A DNA stretch of 64,000 nucleotides from positions 1-64,000 of the forward strand of contig NZ_JAQGNX010000076.1 in assembly GCF_028293835.1 (NCBI RefSeq), read 5' to 3'. The first letter of the stretch is position 1; each line of letters begins with the position of its first letter. The DNA comes from Pseudomonas sp. GTDB lineage: Bacteria; Pseudomonadota; Gammaproteobacteria; Pseudomonadales; Pseudomonadaceae. Shown here one piece after another: positions 1 to 10,122 of this stretch. The position numbers were made by a program, and so were the translations under genes. Under the pieces are notes generated by a model that was given only the letters and a program-made list of their open reading frames with translations, was not told the origin of the DNA and did no database searches.

Positions 1-801
1 GCCGACGTTGCTGTCGATGTAGCTGCAGGCGCCGAAATAGGCGCGTCGCGCGTCGCGAATCTTATCCACAGGCATGGGCTTGTCCCAGAGGTCATAGACC
101 TTGAGCAAGCGTTTCGAATGCGGATCCAGCGCGTCCTGATCGGCGTGGGCCGGTGGCAGTGGGATGTCCTGGTCGGCGTACAAGTCCCAGAACGGTTTTG
201 GAATGGTGTACGGGTCGTGCGGGTGAGTCATGGACACCGTGAGACAGAACGGCGCGTCGCCGTCTTCGCGAACATAATCGAATAAGTACTGCTGAGCCTT
301 GAACACCACCTCCTCGTCGAAATCCAGCTGGTTGGTGCGCACGCACGGCCCGGCTTGCAGCACCGACGACATGTTGTGGTACCAGCTTGGGCGCACGTCC
401 GGTTCATCCCAATTTACGGCCCAACCGTAGTCAGCTGGGTAGATGTCACTGGTCAGGCGTTCTTCGTAGCCATGCAGCTGGTCCGGGCCGCAGAAGTGCA
501 TTTTTCCGGACAACGCAGTCTTGTAGCCGAGACGGCGCAGGTAGTGGGCGTAAGTCGGTACGTCGGCGGGGAAATCAGCCGCGTTGTCGTAGGCGCCAAT
601 CTTGCTCGGGAGCTGACCGCTGACCAGGGTAAAACGCGACGGAGCACACAGCGGGCTGTTGCAATAAGCAGCGTCAAACACCACGCCTTCAGCGGCGAGG
701 CGACTCAAATTGGGCATCTTGATGGCAGAGGGAGCGTAGAAAGGCAGCATCGGCGCGGCCATCTGATCGGCCATGATGAAAAGAATGTTCTTGCGCTTCA
801 T
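1..801 (-). CDS. betC: Choline sulfatase, 3' end cut by the window edge
   Basis: Hydrolyses choline-O-sulfate to choline and sulfate in the cytoplasm, feeding glycine betaine synthesis and sulfur supply. The first 267 residues are visible, starting MKRKNILFIMADQ with the metal-binding Asp near residue 12. The sulfatase signature CAPSR places the formylglycine cysteine at residue 52. The reading frame is open to base 1, so the C-terminal half lies outside the window. The gene is divergent from a LysR regulator of the type that accompanies betC in Pseudomonas and rhizobia. Identification rests on the sulfatase motif, the choline-sulfatase-like N-terminus and this neighbour. The alternative is another alkaline-phosphatase-fold sulfatase. 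Confidence 0.9.
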   Translation of the reverse strand, partial: MKRKNILFIMADQMAAPMLPFYAPSAIKMPNLSRLAAEGVVFDAAYCNSPLCAPSRFTLVSGQLPSKIGAYDNAADFPADVPTYAHYLRRLGYKTALSGKMHFCGPDQLHGYEERLTSDIYPADYGWAVNWDEPDVRPSWYHNMSSVLQAGPCVRTNQLDFDEEVVFKAQQYLFDYVREDGDAPFCLTVSMTHPHDPYTIPKPFWDLYADQDIPLPPAHADQDALDPHSKRLLKVYDLWDKPMPVDKIRDARRAYFGACSYIDSNVG

Positions 802-915
802 GTATTCGCGGCATTCCATTGTGAAAATTTATGCGAGAGTGCTGTGCTTGAGGATGGGACCCACGGGGATGTGGGTAAAGCCCATGTGAAACAATACCTA
901 GGATAAGCCCAGCTT

Positions 916-1866
916 ATGTATGAAGCCCTTGGTGGGATGTCGTTGGACATATTGCGAGCGTTTGAAGCGGCCGCCCGACACCGCAGCTTCACCGCTGCTG
1001 CCGTTGAACTGGGCACCACTCAGCCTGCCGTCAGCCAGCAGATCAAACGTCTTGAAGAGCAACTGGCGACGCGATTGTTCGACCGGATCTACCGCGGTAT
1101 TGAATTGACGGATGCCGGTGAAGTGCTGTTCAGCTATGTGCAGTCGGGCATGCAGTCAATCGACGGTGGCTTGAATGCGGTCACTGCCCAGCGCCAGCAT
1201 GAGGTGTTGCAGGTGGCCACCGACTTTGCATTCGCAGCGTACTGGCTGATGCCGCGCCTGCATCGTTTTCACAAAGCCAACCCGGACGTGGACGTTAGCT
1301 TGGTCACCAGCGAGCGCAGCCATAACATGCTGCGGGCTGATGTGGACGTTGCGGTGCTGTTCGGTGATGGGCGTTTCAAGCAGGGTGAAAGCCGCTGGTT
1401 GTTCAGCGAAGAAGTGTTCCCGGTGTGCAGCCCGCAATTGGTCGCGGGCAGGACATTGCCGCTACCTAGCGACGTTTTGCTGGACCTTCCGCTGCTGCAT
1501 TTGCGCGGCGAGGGCAGCAGCAATTGGTTCGACTGGAGCGGGGTCTTCCGTGAGCTCAATCTGCGCCAGGCCCCGGCGCCTGGTCAGCTGCGCTTCGATA
1601 ACTACACGTTGCTGATCCAGGCCGCAATCGCCGGCCAAGGCGTGGCCATTGGCTGGCGGCATTTGGTGGATGCGTTGTTGGAGCAAAATCTACTCTGTCG
1701 CCCCATCGCCGACACCGCCCTCTCGGCCTGCGGTTATTACGTCGTCCTGCCGCAACGCAAACGCCGAGTACAGTTGGTGCAGCAGTTTGTCGATTGGTTG
1801 GCGACCGAACAGGCACAGAGCGGCGATTTATTGGCCGGACGGCCGTTGCCGTCGATTGCGGTTTAA
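916..1866 (+). CDS. LysR-family regulator of choline sulfate use
   Basis: LysR-type transcriptional regulator of 316 residues. It has an N-terminal winged helix-turn-helix at about residues 10-70 (the FTAAAVELGTTQPAVSQQIK segment) followed by a periplasmic-binding-protein-like effector domain. It is divergent from betC across a 114-base gap, the standard arrangement for choline-sulfate-utilisation regulators, so the inducer is probably choline sulfate or choline (inference). An in-frame ATG at 937 is an alternative start. Neither start has a strong ribosome site; I kept 916 because the MYEALG N-terminus is, as I recall, shared by Pseudomonas orthologues. Confidence 0.85.
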   Translation: MYEALGGMSLDILRAFEAAARHRSFTAAAVELGTTQPAVSQQIKRLEEQLATRLFDRIYRGIELTDAGEVLFSYVQSGMQSIDGGLNAVTAQRQHEVLQVATDFAFAAYWLMPRLHRFHKANPDVDVSLVTSERSHNMLRADVDVAVLFGDGRFKQGESRWLFSEEVFPVCSPQLVAGRTLPLPSDVLLDLPLLHLRGEGSSNWFDWSGVFRELNLRQAPAPGQLRFDNYTLLIQAAIAGQGVAIGWRHLVDALLEQNLLCRPIADTALSACGYYVVLPQRKRRVQLVQQFVDWLATEQAQSGDLLAGRPLPSIAV

Positions 1867-2096
1867 AAGCTGGATGCACTCCAGTGTTTAATAGTTAGCT
1901 TGGTATTAGGTGAATATAAAAAATCACGTCAGAAGCTGTATTTAAGCTCTGCATCTTACAGTTACAAATTTTTCCACCGGCAACGATTCAGCGAACCAGC
2001 CTTTGGCCGATAGCGCTAAGCGAACAGATTTTGCTGGTGTAACAAAAATAATCCTCCAGCCAACTGATTAAGAAATACAAGTCCCGGGAGGATATG

Positions 2097-4019
2097 ATGA
2101 ACAAATGGTTTGCGAATATCAGCGTCAACATGAAGTTGGTGCTGGGGTTTGGTTTAGTGCTCGCTCTGACTGCCGTCCTGGCTCTGACTAGTTGGAGCAG
2201 CTTGGGTAAGCTGATTGATCGTGGCAACTGGACGGGTGAGATCATGGCGATCAACAACCAGTTGACCAAAGTTCGCGTGACTCGCCTGCAATATATGGTG
2301 GCTGATGGCGACGACGCCGTGGCGCAGACCGTTCAGGTCGCCGTCGATGAATTTAAACGTCTGCAGAGTTCCGTACTGGATCATTTCAAAAGTCCTGAAA
2401 ACGTGAAGCTGCTCAAGCAGTTGCGTGACGTGACGAGCGACTATGAACGCTCGCTAAACAAGATGCGCAGCGGCTACCGGACCAGCATTGCATTGCGCGC
2501 CGAGATGGAAGTGAATGCAGAAAAGGCCGTTGGGCTGATCGCCGCAATCAACGACCAGGTGCAGCAGGCCGACCCCAGTAGCGAACAGCGTTTTGCCCAA
2601 TCCCAATCCATCGCCAAGGCCAAAGAAGACCTGATGATGGTGCGTTACGAAATGCGTGGTTATACCGCCAATCCCACGGCAGATACCGAAAAGACCGCCC
2701 TGCGTCAGATCGAGACGGCCATCAGCGGTCTTGAGTCGCTCAAGGCCTCGTTCGGCGAAAGCCAAGCCGACCGACTCAAGCAGCTGGAAACAGCACTGCT
2801 GAACTACCGCAACTCTGTTGTGGGTTACAAGGCAGCCATTAGCGACCTTATTGGTTCACGAAAGGAAATGACGGAGCAGGGCCAAGCCATCGTCAAGCTG
2901 ACCGATGGTCTTTACACCATTCAAATCACTCGGCGTGATGCCGAAAGTGCCCAAGCCAGCACTTTGCAAATCGTCTGTACGCTGCTCGCTTTGATTTTCG
3001 GGGCGCTGGCGGCAATGGTCATTACGCGCCAGATCACCCGGCCCTTGCAGCAAACGATGGAAGTGGTTGAGCGAATAGCGTCCGGCGACCTGTCGCATAA
3101 CATGGTCATCACCCGTCGCGACGAGTTAGGTGTGTTGCAGCAGGGTATTCAGCGCATGGGTGCTACCTTGCGCGACCTGATTGGCGGGATCCGTGAGGGC
3201 GTCACGCAGATTTCCGGTGCCGCAAAAGAGTTGTCGGCGGTTACCGAGCAGACCAGCGCCGGGGTCAACAGCCAGAAGGTTGAAACCGACCAGGTAGCCA
3301 CCGCGATGCATGAGATGTCGGCCACGGTCCACGAAGTTGCGCGCAATGCCGAGCAGGCCTCGCAAGCGGCGACTAACGCGGATAATGAAGCCCGCGCGGG
3401 TGACAAAGTGGTGGGAGAGGCGATTGCCCAGATCGAGAAACTGGCCATCGAAGTGGTGCGTTCGGCAGATGCCATGAGTGTTCTCGAGCAAGACAGCGGC
3501 AAAATCGGCAAGGTTATGGACGTCATCAAAGCGGTGGCCGAGCAGACCAACTTGTTGGCCCTCAACGCTGCCATCGAAGCCGCTCGTGCGGGTGATGCTG
3601 GACGCGGGTTTGCAGTGGTCGCTGATGAGGTTCGCGGCCTGGCGCAGCGAACTCAGAAATCCACCGAGGAAATCGAAACGTTGATCGGCGCGTTGCAAAA
3701 CGGCACACGCCAGGTGTCGGCCATTATGCTCAGCAGTCGCGAACTAACCGACAACAGCGTGGCGCTGACGCGCAAGGCAGGGACGTCACTGGGAAGCATC
3801 ACTCGAACGGTGTCCGGTATCCAGTCCATGAATCTACAAATCGCCGCTGCGGCCGAGCAGCAAAGCGCGGTGGCCGATGAAATCAGTCGCAGTATTCTCA
3901 ACGTGCGCGACGTTTCGGAACAAACCGCTGCCGCCAGTGAAGAAACGGCTGCTTCCAGTGTCGAACTCGCCCGCTTAGGCAATCAGCTACAGATGATGGT
4001 CAGTCATTTCCGCCTGTAA
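2097..4019 (+). CDS. Methyl-accepting chemotaxis protein, HBM sensor type
   Basis: Inner-membrane chemoreceptor of about 640 residues. It has one transmembrane helix at about 13-35, a purely helical periplasmic domain of roughly 250 residues, a second helix near 288-308, HAMP, and a C-terminal signalling domain. The signalling hairpin contains [20 protein letters not shown], followed by [13 protein letters not shown]. The all-helical ligand domain and its early segment ([15 protein letters not shown]) resemble the helical bimodular domain of Pseudomonas McpS/McpQ, which sense organic acids such as TCA intermediates and citrate. The ligand here is therefore inference. The ATG at 2097 is favoured over 2094 because GGGAGG ends at 2091. 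The gene is monocistronic. Confidence 0.9.
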   Translation: MNKWFANISVNMKLVLGFGLVLALTAVLALTSWSSLGKLIDRGNWTGEIMAINNQLTKVRVTRLQYMVADGDDAVAQTVQVAVDEFKRLQSSVLDHFKSPENVKLLKQLRDVTSDYERSLNKMRSGYRTSIALRAEMEVNAEKAVGLIAAINDQVQQADPSSEQRFAQSQSIAKAKEDLMMVRYEMRGYTANPTADTEKTALRQIETAISGLESLKASFGESQADRLKQLETALLNYRNSVVGYKAAISDLIGSRKEMTEQGQAIVKLTDGLYTIQITRRDAESAQASTLQIVCTLLALIFGALAAMVITRQITRPLQQTMEVVERIASGDLSHNMVITRRDELGVLQQGIQRMGATLRDLIGGIREGVTQISGAAKELSAVTEQTSAGVNSQKVETDQVATAMHEMSATVHEVARNAEQASQAATNADNEARAGDKVVGEAIAQIEKLAIEVVRSADAMSVLEQDSGKIGKVMDVIKAVAEQTNLLALNAAIEAARAGDAGRGFAVVADEVRGLAQRTQKSTEEIETLIGALQNGTRQVSAIMLSSRELTDNSVALTRKAGTSLGSITRTVSGIQSMNLQIAAAAEQQSAVADEISRSILNVRDVSEQTAAASEETAASSVELARLGNQLQMMVSHFRL

Positions 4020-4096
4020 CCGATACTGCCTCGGGTCAGGCCTGCCAGGCGAATATCCTTAAACCCGCGCTGATGCGTAAAGCTTCTGACGATAAT

Positions 4097-4129
4097 CTGT
4101 AGGAGCTGCGCGACGGGCGACCCCTACAG
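4097..4129. repeat. REP-like imperfect hairpin
   Basis: Intergenic inverted repeat of the CTGTAGGAG...CCCCTACAG type with a GC-rich centre. It lies between the chemoreceptor and the RcnB-like gene, downstream of both. It resembles the short palindromic units scattered between Pseudomonas genes and elsewhere in this window (17.2, 24.5, 35.7 and 44.9 kb). Confidence 0.5.
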
Positions 4130-4147
4130 TGGATTTTTGTCAGCAGA

Positions 4148-4582
4148 TCAGTTCAGTACGCCGCTAAGAATGGTGTAGACAACACCAGTGGTAACCGCGA
4201 CGAGTACCGCGTCTGGCCCTACACGACGCCATTCATAGCCGTCATAACGCGGCAATTGTTGAAGGGCGCGTGGGTCCATTTCATCGCCGTAGCCGCGTGG
4301 CAGAGGACGGCCGCGCACCAGGTGCATATTCGACGGCAGTGGACGGCCACGGGTGAAATACTCGTGGTGGTCGTGAAAGGTCTGGCGCTCATGGTCGAAG
4401 TTCTGCGGCGGATGACCGCCTGGTCCACGATTATCGTGATGATCGTCTTGATGATTGTCTTGATGATTGTCGCCTCCACGTCCTTGATCGTGCTGATCGC
4501 GATCATCGGCGTGCAACAGCGGACTGGCGCTAATGATCATCATGATCCCCAGACCTGCAAGTAAACGGGTTGGCAATTTCAT
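4148..4582 (-). CDS. RcnB-family periplasmic protein
   Basis: 144 residues with a cleavable signal peptide (cut after about LLHADD). Next comes a hydrophilic stretch of about 50 residues rich in His, Asp, Asn and Gln, and then a conserved C-terminal block. That block holds RGRPLPRGYGDEMDPRALQ and PRYDGYEWRRVGPDAVLV and ends in a hydrophobic segment. This C-terminal pattern is that of RcnB/CigR-like proteins; E. coli RcnB takes part in nickel/cobalt homeostasis. The His/Asp-rich linker could bind metal, but that is inference. It is transcribed alone, downstream of the trpBA terminator on the same strand. Confidence 0.75.
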   Translation of the reverse strand: MKLPTRLLAGLGIMMIISASPLLHADDRDQHDQGRGGDNHQDNHQDDHHDNRGPGGHPPQNFDHERQTFHDHHEYFTRGRPLPSNMHLVRGRPLPRGYGDEMDPRALQQLPRYDGYEWRRVGPDAVLVAVTTGVVYTILSGVLN

Positions 4583-4608
4583 TTCTACTTCCTCAGAATG
4601 CGGTCAAC

Positions 4609-4645
4609 AAAAAAGGGTTCACAGCCTCGGCCATGAACCCCTTTT
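4609..4645 (-). terminator. Rho-independent terminator of trpBA
   Basis: Read on the minus strand, GGGTTCA pairs with TGAACCC (4634-4640 with 4615-4621) and is followed by a run of T at 4609-4614. It sits about 50 bases past the trpA stop. The flanking A/T runs extend the stem, so it could also act weakly on the other strand. Confidence 0.85.
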
Positions 4646-4697
4646 GCTTGTAACTTAGTGTGTCAGCTTCGATATAAATTCCGCGTCAGCGCAATCT

Positions 4698-5516
4698 TTA
4701 CTCTTTATTGACACGGGCGCCGCGCACGCCTTCCGCCAACGCCGAACACAGGCTCAATACATCGTCGATGGCTTCGCTTGGCGAAGCGGCGGTTACGATT
4801 TTGTCCACCAGTGCCGAACCGACTACGACGCCGTCTGCCAGCCGGGCGATGGCCGCCGCTTGTTCCGGGGTGCGGATACCGAAGCCAACGCTGATCGGCA
4901 AATCGGTATGTCGGCGCAAGCGCTCAATCGCGTGTTTGACCTGGTCCGAGGTGGCCGAACCGGCACCGGTCACACCGGCCACCGATACGTAATAAACGAA
5001 GCCTGAGCTGCGCTCCAGGACTGTTGGCAGGCGCGCGTCATCAGTGGTTGGTGTGGTCAGGCGAATGAAGTCGATACCGGCGGCCTGTGCAGGTGTCGCC
5101 AACTCGGCGTCGTGCTCGGGCGGCAAGTCAACGATGATCAAGCCATCCACGCCGACCTGCTGTGCCTGGGCAACAAAAGCCTCGACGCCAAAACGATGGA
5201 TCGGGTTGTAGTAACCCATCAGTACAATTGGCGTGGTTTGGTTATCGACACGGAATTCGCGAACCATGTTCAGAGTTTTCGCCAAGGTTTGCCCGGCGTC
5301 CAATGCGCGCAACGTCGCCAACTGAATGGCCACACCGTCCGCCATTGGATCAGTAAAGGGCATACCCAACTCAATGACGTCTGCCCCGGCTGCCGGCAGG
5401 CCCTTGAGGATGGCCAGCGAGGTGTCATAGCCTGGATCGCCCGCAGTAATAAAGGTCACCAAAGCAGCGCGGCCTTCGGTTTTCAGCTCGGCGAAACGTT
5501 GTTCGAGGCGGCTCAT
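4698..5516 (-). CDS. trpA: Tryptophan synthase alpha chain
   Basis: Cleaves indole-3-glycerol phosphate to indole and glyceraldehyde 3-phosphate within the alpha2beta2 tryptophan synthase complex; indole is channelled to TrpB. It is a 272-residue TIM barrel, close to the usual length. The catalytic residues fall exactly at Glu49 (IELGMPF) and Asp60 (DPMADG). The phosphate-binding GFGIRTPEQ and GSALV segments are present. The start overlaps the trpB stop in an ATGA, indicating translational coupling in a trpBA operon driven from the trpI-trpB gap. Confidence 0.98.
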   Translation of the reverse strand: MSRLEQRFAELKTEGRAALVTFITAGDPGYDTSLAILKGLPAAGADVIELGMPFTDPMADGVAIQLATLRALDAGQTLAKTLNMVREFRVDNQTTPIVLMGYYNPIHRFGVEAFVAQAQQVGVDGLIIVDLPPEHDAELATPAQAAGIDFIRLTTPTTDDARLPTVLERSSGFVYYVSVAGVTGAGSATSDQVKHAIERLRRHTDLPISVGFGIRTPEQAAAIARLADGVVVGSALVDKIVTAASPSEAIDDVLSLCSALAEGVRGARVNKE

Positions 5517-6742
5517 ACCAATTGCTCCTGAGTCTTGTCTGCGGCGGCCATGTGGCTCATCACGGTTTGCATGTCTTTATCACCGCGTCCCGAAAGGCAA
5601 ACCACCATCAGATGATCATCGCGCAAATTGGTGGCGCGCTTCATGGCTTCGGCCAAGGCGTGAGCGGTTTCCAGCGCCGGGATGATGCCTTCCAGCAGGC
5701 AGCAATGATGGAACGCTTCGAGGGCTTCTTCATCGGTGATGCTGACGTATTCGACGCGCTTCATTTCGTGCAGGTAAGCGTGCTCCGGGCCGATGCCTGG
5801 GTAGTCGAGACCGGCAGAAATGGAGTGGGCGTCGGTGATCTGACCGTCCGCGTCTTGCAGCAGATACGTGCGGTTGCCGTGGAGGACGCCAGGAACGCCG
5901 CCGTTCAGGCTGGCGGCATGCTTGTCGGTATGAACCCCGTGACCGCCCGCTTCAACGCCGATGATCTCAACGCTGGCGTCATCCAGGAACGGATGGAACA
6001 AGCCCATGGCGTTGGAGCCGCCGCCGACACAAGCAATCAGGCTGTCGGGCAGACGGCCTTCTTTTTCTTGCAGCTGCTCTTTGGTTTCTTTACCGATGAT
6101 TGATTGGAAATCGCGGACCATGGACGGATACGGGTGCGGGCCAGCCACGGTACCGATCAAGTAGAACGTGTCGTCGACGTTGGTGACCCAATCGCGCAGG
6201 GCTTCGTTCATTGCGTCTTTCAGGGTGCCAGTGCCGGATGTCACGGGGACAATTTCAGCACCCAGCAGCTTCATGCGGAACACGTTGGCCTGTTGGCGCT
6301 CGATGTCGGTAGCGCCCATGTAGATCACGCATGGCAAACCGAAACGAGCCGCGACAGTCGCGGTCGCCACGCCGTGCATTCCGGCGCCGGTTTCGGCGAT
6401 CAGGCGTTTTTTGCCCATGCGCTTAGCGAGCAATACCTGGCCGATGCAGTTGTTGATTTTGTGCGCGCCGGTGTGGTTCAGCTCTTCGCGTTTGAAATAT
6501 ATCTTCGCGCCGCCGCAATATTCGGTCAGGCGTTCGGCGAAATACAGTGGGTTTGGACGGCCCACATAGTCACGCTGGAAATAGGCCAGTTGCTCGATGA
6601 ATTCAGGATCAATCTTGGCGGCTTCGTATTCGCGATCCAGGTCGAGCACCAGCGGCATCAGGGTTTCGGCGACGTAGCGGCCGCCGAATGAGCCGAACAG
6701 GCCGTTGGCATCAGCGCCTTTGCGGAAATTGGTCTGGGTCAT
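5513..6742 (-). CDS. trpB: Tryptophan synthase beta chain
   Basis: PLP enzyme that condenses indole with serine to give tryptophan. It is 409 residues from [14 protein letters not shown]; the PLP lysine is Lys95 in [10 protein letters not shown], and the phosphate-binding loop GGGSNAMG follows. The ORF is open for 50 more codons upstream, but CGGAGGTCCC directly before 6742 and the family N-terminus fix the start there. First gene of trpBA, divergent from trpI. In Pseudomonas this operon is activated by TrpI with indoleglycerol phosphate rather than by attenuation. Confidence 0.98.
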   Translation of the reverse strand: MTQTNFRKGADANGLFGSFGGRYVAETLMPLVLDLDREYEAAKIDPEFIEQLAYFQRDYVGRPNPLYFAERLTEYCGGAKIYFKREELNHTGAHKINNCIGQVLLAKRMGKKRLIAETGAGMHGVATATVAARFGLPCVIYMGATDIERQQANVFRMKLLGAEIVPVTSGTGTLKDAMNEALRDWVTNVDDTFYLIGTVAGPHPYPSMVRDFQSIIGKETKEQLQEKEGRLPDSLIACVGGGSNAMGLFHPFLDDASVEIIGVEAGGHGVHTDKHAASLNGGVPGVLHGNRTYLLQDADGQITDAHSISAGLDYPGIGPEHAYLHEMKRVEYVSITDEEALEAFHHCCLLEGIIPALETAHALAEAMKRATNLRDDHLMVVCLSGRGDKDMQTVMSHMAAADKTQEQLV

Positions 6743-6866
6743 GGGACCTCCGAGTGATGTGCAGAAAAGGGTTAGCCGTTTTGGCAATGAGCCCACTTTA
6801 ACCAGCGCCAACGCCGATGAAAACCGATAAGATCGGCACAACCTGTCAGAAAAACTCACAGATACC
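6743..6866. promoter_or_regulatory. trpI-trpBA divergent control region
   Basis: 124-base gap between the divergent trpB and trpI starts. In P. aeruginosa and P. putida TrpI binds two sites in the equivalent gap, represses itself and activates trpBA. I cannot delimit the two TrpI sites with confidence from the sequence alone; the assignment rests on gene arrangement. Confidence 0.6.
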
Positions 6867-7766
6867 ATGAGCCGCGATCTTCCTCCTCTCAATGCCTTGC
6901 GCGCCTTCGAAGCGGCCGCCCGCTTGAACAGCGTTAGTCAGGCTGCCGAACAGCTGCACGTTACTCACGGTGCCGTGAGTCGCCAGCTTAAAGTCCTTGA
7001 AGAACATTTGGGGCTGGCGCTGTTCGTCAAGGACGGACGCGGCGTTAAACTCACAGATGCTGGGGTGCGCTTGCGTGATGCCAGCGGCGAAGCCTTCGAA
7101 CGGTTGCGCAACGTCTGTGCTGAGTTAACCCAAAGTAGCGCAGACGCGCCGTTCGTACTGGGCTGTTCAGGAAGCTTGCTGGCGCGCTGGTTTATTCCGC
7201 GTCTCGGACGGTTGAATGCTGAATTACCGGATTTGCGCCTGCATCTATCGGCTGGCGAAGGCGATCTTGACCCTCGTCGTCCCGGCCTCGATGCCTTATT
7301 GATTTTCGCTGAGCCGCCTTGGCCAGCTGACATGCACGTCTATGAGCTGGCCAGCGAACGGATTGGCCCGGTTCTCAGTCCACGCTTCGCCCATTTCGAA
7401 CAGTTGCGCCAAGCGCCTGCGCAGGCCTTGATCGGGGAGGCCCTGTTGCAGACCACCTCAAGGTTGCAAGCCTGGCCCATCTGGGCGCGACAAAATGGTA
7501 TCGAGCCAGATTCGCTGCGGTACGGACAGGGGTTCGAGCATTTGTATTATTTACTGGAGGCTGCAGTTGCCGGATTGGGCATCGCGATTGCGCCGGAGCC
7601 CTTGGTGGCGGACGACCTACGCGCCGGACGCCTGGCCGCGCCGTGGGGTTTCAGCGAAACTCCGGCGCGGCTGGCGCTGTGGGTCCCGAAACGCGCCGCA
7701 GATGGACGCGCACAGCAATTGGCGCAATGGTTGAAGGCCGAGCTGGAGCGGGGAGTAAAGAACTGA
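6867..7766 (+). CDS. trpI: LysR-type activator of trpBA
   Basis: 299-residue LysR-family regulator. The N-terminal helix-turn-helix at about 5-65 contains [20 protein letters not shown]; the C-terminal effector domain includes [18 protein letters not shown]. The divergent position next to trpBA and this N-terminus match Pseudomonas TrpI. Expected role: binds indoleglycerol phosphate and activates trpBA. It ends two bases before the stop of the convergent DUF883 gene, so there is no room for a terminator between them. Confidence 0.93.
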   Translation: MSRDLPPLNALRAFEAAARLNSVSQAAEQLHVTHGAVSRQLKVLEEHLGLALFVKDGRGVKLTDAGVRLRDASGEAFERLRNVCAELTQSSADAPFVLGCSGSLLARWFIPRLGRLNAELPDLRLHLSAGEGDLDPRRPGLDALLIFAEPPWPADMHVYELASERIGPVLSPRFAHFEQLRQAPAQALIGEALLQTTSRLQAWPIWARQNGIEPDSLRYGQGFEHLYYLLEAAVAGLGIAIAPEPLVADDLRAGRLAAPWGFSETPARLALWVPKRAADGRAQQLAQWLKAELERGVKN

Positions 7767-7767
7767 A

Positions 7768-8091
7768 TCAGTCGCGCTTGAACAACAGGTAGGCGGCCAA
7801 AATGCCCATCGCACCCACCGCAACGCCGGCGGTGGTCCAAGGATGTTCTTGTGCGTAATCCCGAGTCGCAAGACCGGTTTCGCGGGTTTTATCTTTGACG
7901 TCTGCGTACACGTCGCTGAGCAGGCTGCGGGAATGACTCAGCGCGCTTTCAGCGTTGGCTTTGAGATTCTTCAGGGTTTTGCGCGACTCGTCCGAGGTAT
8001 CGGACTTAAGACTCTCAAGGGATTTGAGAAGGCTTTCGATCTCGGCTTCCATGCTTTGCAACGAGGCTTTACGTAGGGAAGTGCTAGCCAT
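7768..8091 (-). CDS. DUF883/ElaB-YqjD-like membrane-anchored protein
   Basis: 107 residues. A long amphipathic helical N-terminal part with heptad-like Leu spacing (about 10-80) precedes the motif [20 protein letters not shown], which opens a single C-terminal transmembrane helix, and a basic tail FKRD. This is the DUF883 arrangement. E. coli members YqjD, ElaB and YgaM are tail-anchored inner-membrane proteins that bind ribosomes in stationary phase; the same role here is inference. The start at 8091 has an AGGAGAG ribosome site. Monocistronic and convergent with trpI. Confidence 0.88.
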   Translation of the reverse strand: MASTSLRKASLQSMEAEIESLLKSLESLKSDTSDESRKTLKNLKANAESALSHSRSLLSDVYADVKDKTRETGLATRDYAQEHPWTTAGVAVGAMGILAAYLLFKRD

Positions 8092-8244
8092 GGTGGCTCT
8101 CCTGCATTGATGAGTGGCGTGTGTTGTTTCCGACTGCGGGGTTTCAGGAAAGTGCAGTGGTGCCTGAACTTTTCAAAAGTTTTTGCCCACACAGTAAGGA
8201 GCAAATCTGCTGCTACGCTCTTACGACACCTTTGGAGAACTGCC

Positions 8245-8460
8245 ATGACTGATCACCATACGTATAAAAAGGTCGAGCTGGTTGGCTCGTCATCCACGAC
8301 GATTGAAGATGCGATCAATAACGCTATAACTGAGGCTGGCAAAACCATCAAGCACCTCGAATGGTTCGAAGTCCTTGAGACCCGCGGCCATATTGAGGGT
8401 GGCAAGGTTGCCCACTACCAGGTCACGTTGAATGTAGGCTTCCGCATCGCCAACAGCTGA
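8245..8460 (+). CDS. Dodecin family protein
   Basis: 71 residues, [18 protein letters not shown] and onwards, with the conserved IEDAINNAI helix and the strands around [13 protein letters not shown] and [11 protein letters not shown]. Dodecins form hollow dodecamers that store flavin (or CoA) between paired aromatic residues; the Trp in HLEWFEV is the flavin-stacking residue of bacterial members. The start is set at 8245 by TTTGGAG about ten bases upstream; the frame is open further upstream but lacks family similarity there. Stand-alone gene. Confidence 0.92.
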   Translation: MTDHHTYKKVELVGSSSTTIEDAINNAITEAGKTIKHLEWFEVLETRGHIEGGKVAHYQVTLNVGFRIANS

Positions 8461-8596
8461 TCATGCTGAACTTTTGCACTGGCCGACTGCCATAATTTCC
8501 GCTACACACAGTGAACCCGCTATCGCGTAATCGTTGGCGTGGTTAATGACCTGGGTTGCGTTCCAGCATGGTTAACCTAACGAAGGAGTGTGACCG

Positions 8597-8821
8597 ATGA
8601 AGAAGTTTGTGTTGGCGATAGCGCTGTTGAGCATTGCGGGTACCGCGATGGCTGCTGGCAAGTCCTGCGATGATTTGAAGTCGGAAATCGACGCGAAAAT
8701 CAAAGCTAAAGGCGCCAGCGGTTACAGCTTGGATGTCGTTGAAAAAGGCAGTGCGGCCGGGGCGAAAGTTGTCGGCACCTGTGATGCGGGAAGCAAAGAG
8801 ATTGTCTATAAGCGCGGCTGA
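8597..8821 (+). CDS. Small exported DUF1161 protein (copy 1)
   Basis: 74 residues with a signal peptide cut after about AMAAG, leaving a mature protein near 54 residues. Two cysteines (KSCDDLK and VVGTCDAG) are probably disulfide-bonded in the periplasm. The pattern C-(D/E)-(D/E)-L-K...GTC...I-(V/I)-Y is shared with the paralogue at 10679. Function is unknown; the family is common in Pseudomonas. GAAGGAGTG provides the ribosome site. A strong hairpin terminator follows directly. Confidence 0.85.
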   Translation: MKKFVLAIALLSIAGTAMAAGKSCDDLKSEIDAKIKAKGASGYSLDVVEKGSAAGAKVVGTCDAGSKEIVYKRG

Positions 8822-8833
8822 CGCTTAGGGCTT

Positions 8834-8867
8834 AAAAAAACCGACGCACATGGCGTCGGTTTTTTTT
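8834..8867 (+). terminator. Bidirectional rho-independent terminator
   Basis: CCGACGC at 8841-8847 pairs with GCGTCGG at 8853-8859, with seven A before and eight T after. It lies between the convergent DUF1161 and flavin-monooxygenase genes and can serve both. Confidence 0.92.
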
Positions 8868-8885
8868 ATGCAGGATTAATCAACA

Positions 8886-9887
8886 TCAGCCCAACACCGT
8901 CTGCGCTAGAAGCTCGTACGAGCGCAATCGGTCTGCATGTTCGTACATGTCGCAGGTGAAAATCAGTTCATCTGCCTGAGTCTGCTCCACCAGCACCTCA
9001 AGCTTGGCGCGGATTTTCAGCGGGCTGCCGACCATTGCCAGGCCCAGGAAGTCCGCAACAGCTTCGCGTTCGTGGGGCAGCCACAGGCCGTCCATGGTTT
9101 TCACCGGTGGTTTCTGAACCAGGCTTTGGCCGCGCATCAACGACAGAATCCGTTGATAGAGCGACGTCGCCAGGAAGTCAGCATGCTCATCGGTGTCCGC
9201 AGCTACCAGCGGCACGCCCAGCATCACGTAGGGCTCGTCCAAATAAATCGACGGTTCGAAATGATTGCGGTAAACCCGAATCGCCTCGTGCATGTAACGC
9301 GGCGCGAAATGCGAAGCGAAGGCATACGGAAGACCACGCATCCCCGCCAGTTGAGCGCTGAACAGGCTCGAACCTAACAACCAGACCGGAACATTGGTGC
9401 CCGTACCGGGAACAGCGATCACCTTTTGATCAGGTGTACGGGGGCCGAGGTAGCGCAGTAATTCTTCAACGTCGTCAGGGAAATCGTCGGCACTGCCCGA
9501 GCGCTCGCGGCGCAGTGCGCGGGCGGTCATCTGATCCGAACCCGGCGCGCGGCCAAGTCCCAGATCGATCCGCCCTGGATAAAGGCTGGCGAGGGTGCCG
9601 AATTGTTCTGCGATCACCAAAGGGGCGTGGTTCGGCAGCATGACGCCACCGGCTCCGACGCGAATCGTCGAGGTGCCGCCGGCCAGATACGCGAGTAACA
9701 CTGATGTCGCCGAGCTGGCGATCCCGTCCATGTTGTGGTGTTCAGCCACCCAAAATCGGTTATAGCCGAGTCTCTCGACATGTTGCGCCAAATCCAGCGA
9801 ATTTCGCAGGGATTGAGCCGGACCGGCATCCTGGCGCACAGGCACTAGATCAAGGGTGGATATTTTGACATCTGCTAAACGTTTCAT
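8886..9887 (-). CDS. LLM-class flavin-dependent oxidoreductase
   Basis: 333-residue luciferase-like monooxygenase-fold protein from [17 protein letters not shown]. Recognisable family blocks are [38 protein letters not shown] and [13 protein letters not shown]. These bind reduced FMN in alkanal and alkanesulfonate monooxygenases, but no substrate can be assigned. The length and blocks match the MsnO8/YhbW-type subgroup. The frame continues 37 codons upstream without similarity, so I start at 9887. Monocistronic. Confidence 0.88.
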   Translation of the reverse strand: MKRLADVKISTLDLVPVRQDAGPAQSLRNSLDLAQHVERLGYNRFWVAEHHNMDGIASSATSVLLAYLAGGTSTIRVGAGGVMLPNHAPLVIAEQFGTLASLYPGRIDLGLGRAPGSDQMTARALRRERSGSADDFPDDVEELLRYLGPRTPDQKVIAVPGTGTNVPVWLLGSSLFSAQLAGMRGLPYAFASHFAPRYMHEAIRVYRNHFEPSIYLDEPYVMLGVPLVAADTDEHADFLATSLYQRILSLMRGQSLVQKPPVKTMDGLWLPHEREAVADFLGLAMVGSPLKIRAKLEVLVEQTQADELIFTCDMYEHADRLRSYELLAQTVLG

Positions 9888-10122
9888 AAGCCACTGATAG
9901 CCTCTGGAGTGTGTCGTGCAGGCCTGGCCCAAACATCCAACGATGACCGAAACCCACGAGAACTGTACTGAAAATATGGGCGTATTTCCGCGTTTCAATA
10001 GCAGAGCCAGAAATATCCTACTGAAATGGTCGGACTTCCCCTACGGTTGAACTTGTAACGAATACACGGCTCACTACTCTGTCATCGTGCGAACCCTCTT
10101 GCACGCATCATGAGGAGATACC

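Noticed and set aside
355..906. 183-codon plus-strand frame
   Set aside because: Lies antisense to choline sulfatase, which has clear family motifs; the frame has no domain and is a shadow.
4425..4500. Tandem ATGATTGTCTTG-like words resembling a direct repeat array
   Set aside because: They encode the His/Asp/Gln-rich linker of the RcnB-like protein and are too few and irregular for a CRISPR or other array.
5522..6691. Long plus-strand frames of 193 and 195 codons
   Set aside because: Antisense to trpB throughout; typical mirror frames in GC-rich coding sequence.
6743..6892. Fifty-codon N-terminal extension of trpB
   Set aside because: Runs across the trpI-trpB control region, lacks similarity to TrpB, and a good ribosome site sits at the internal ATG.
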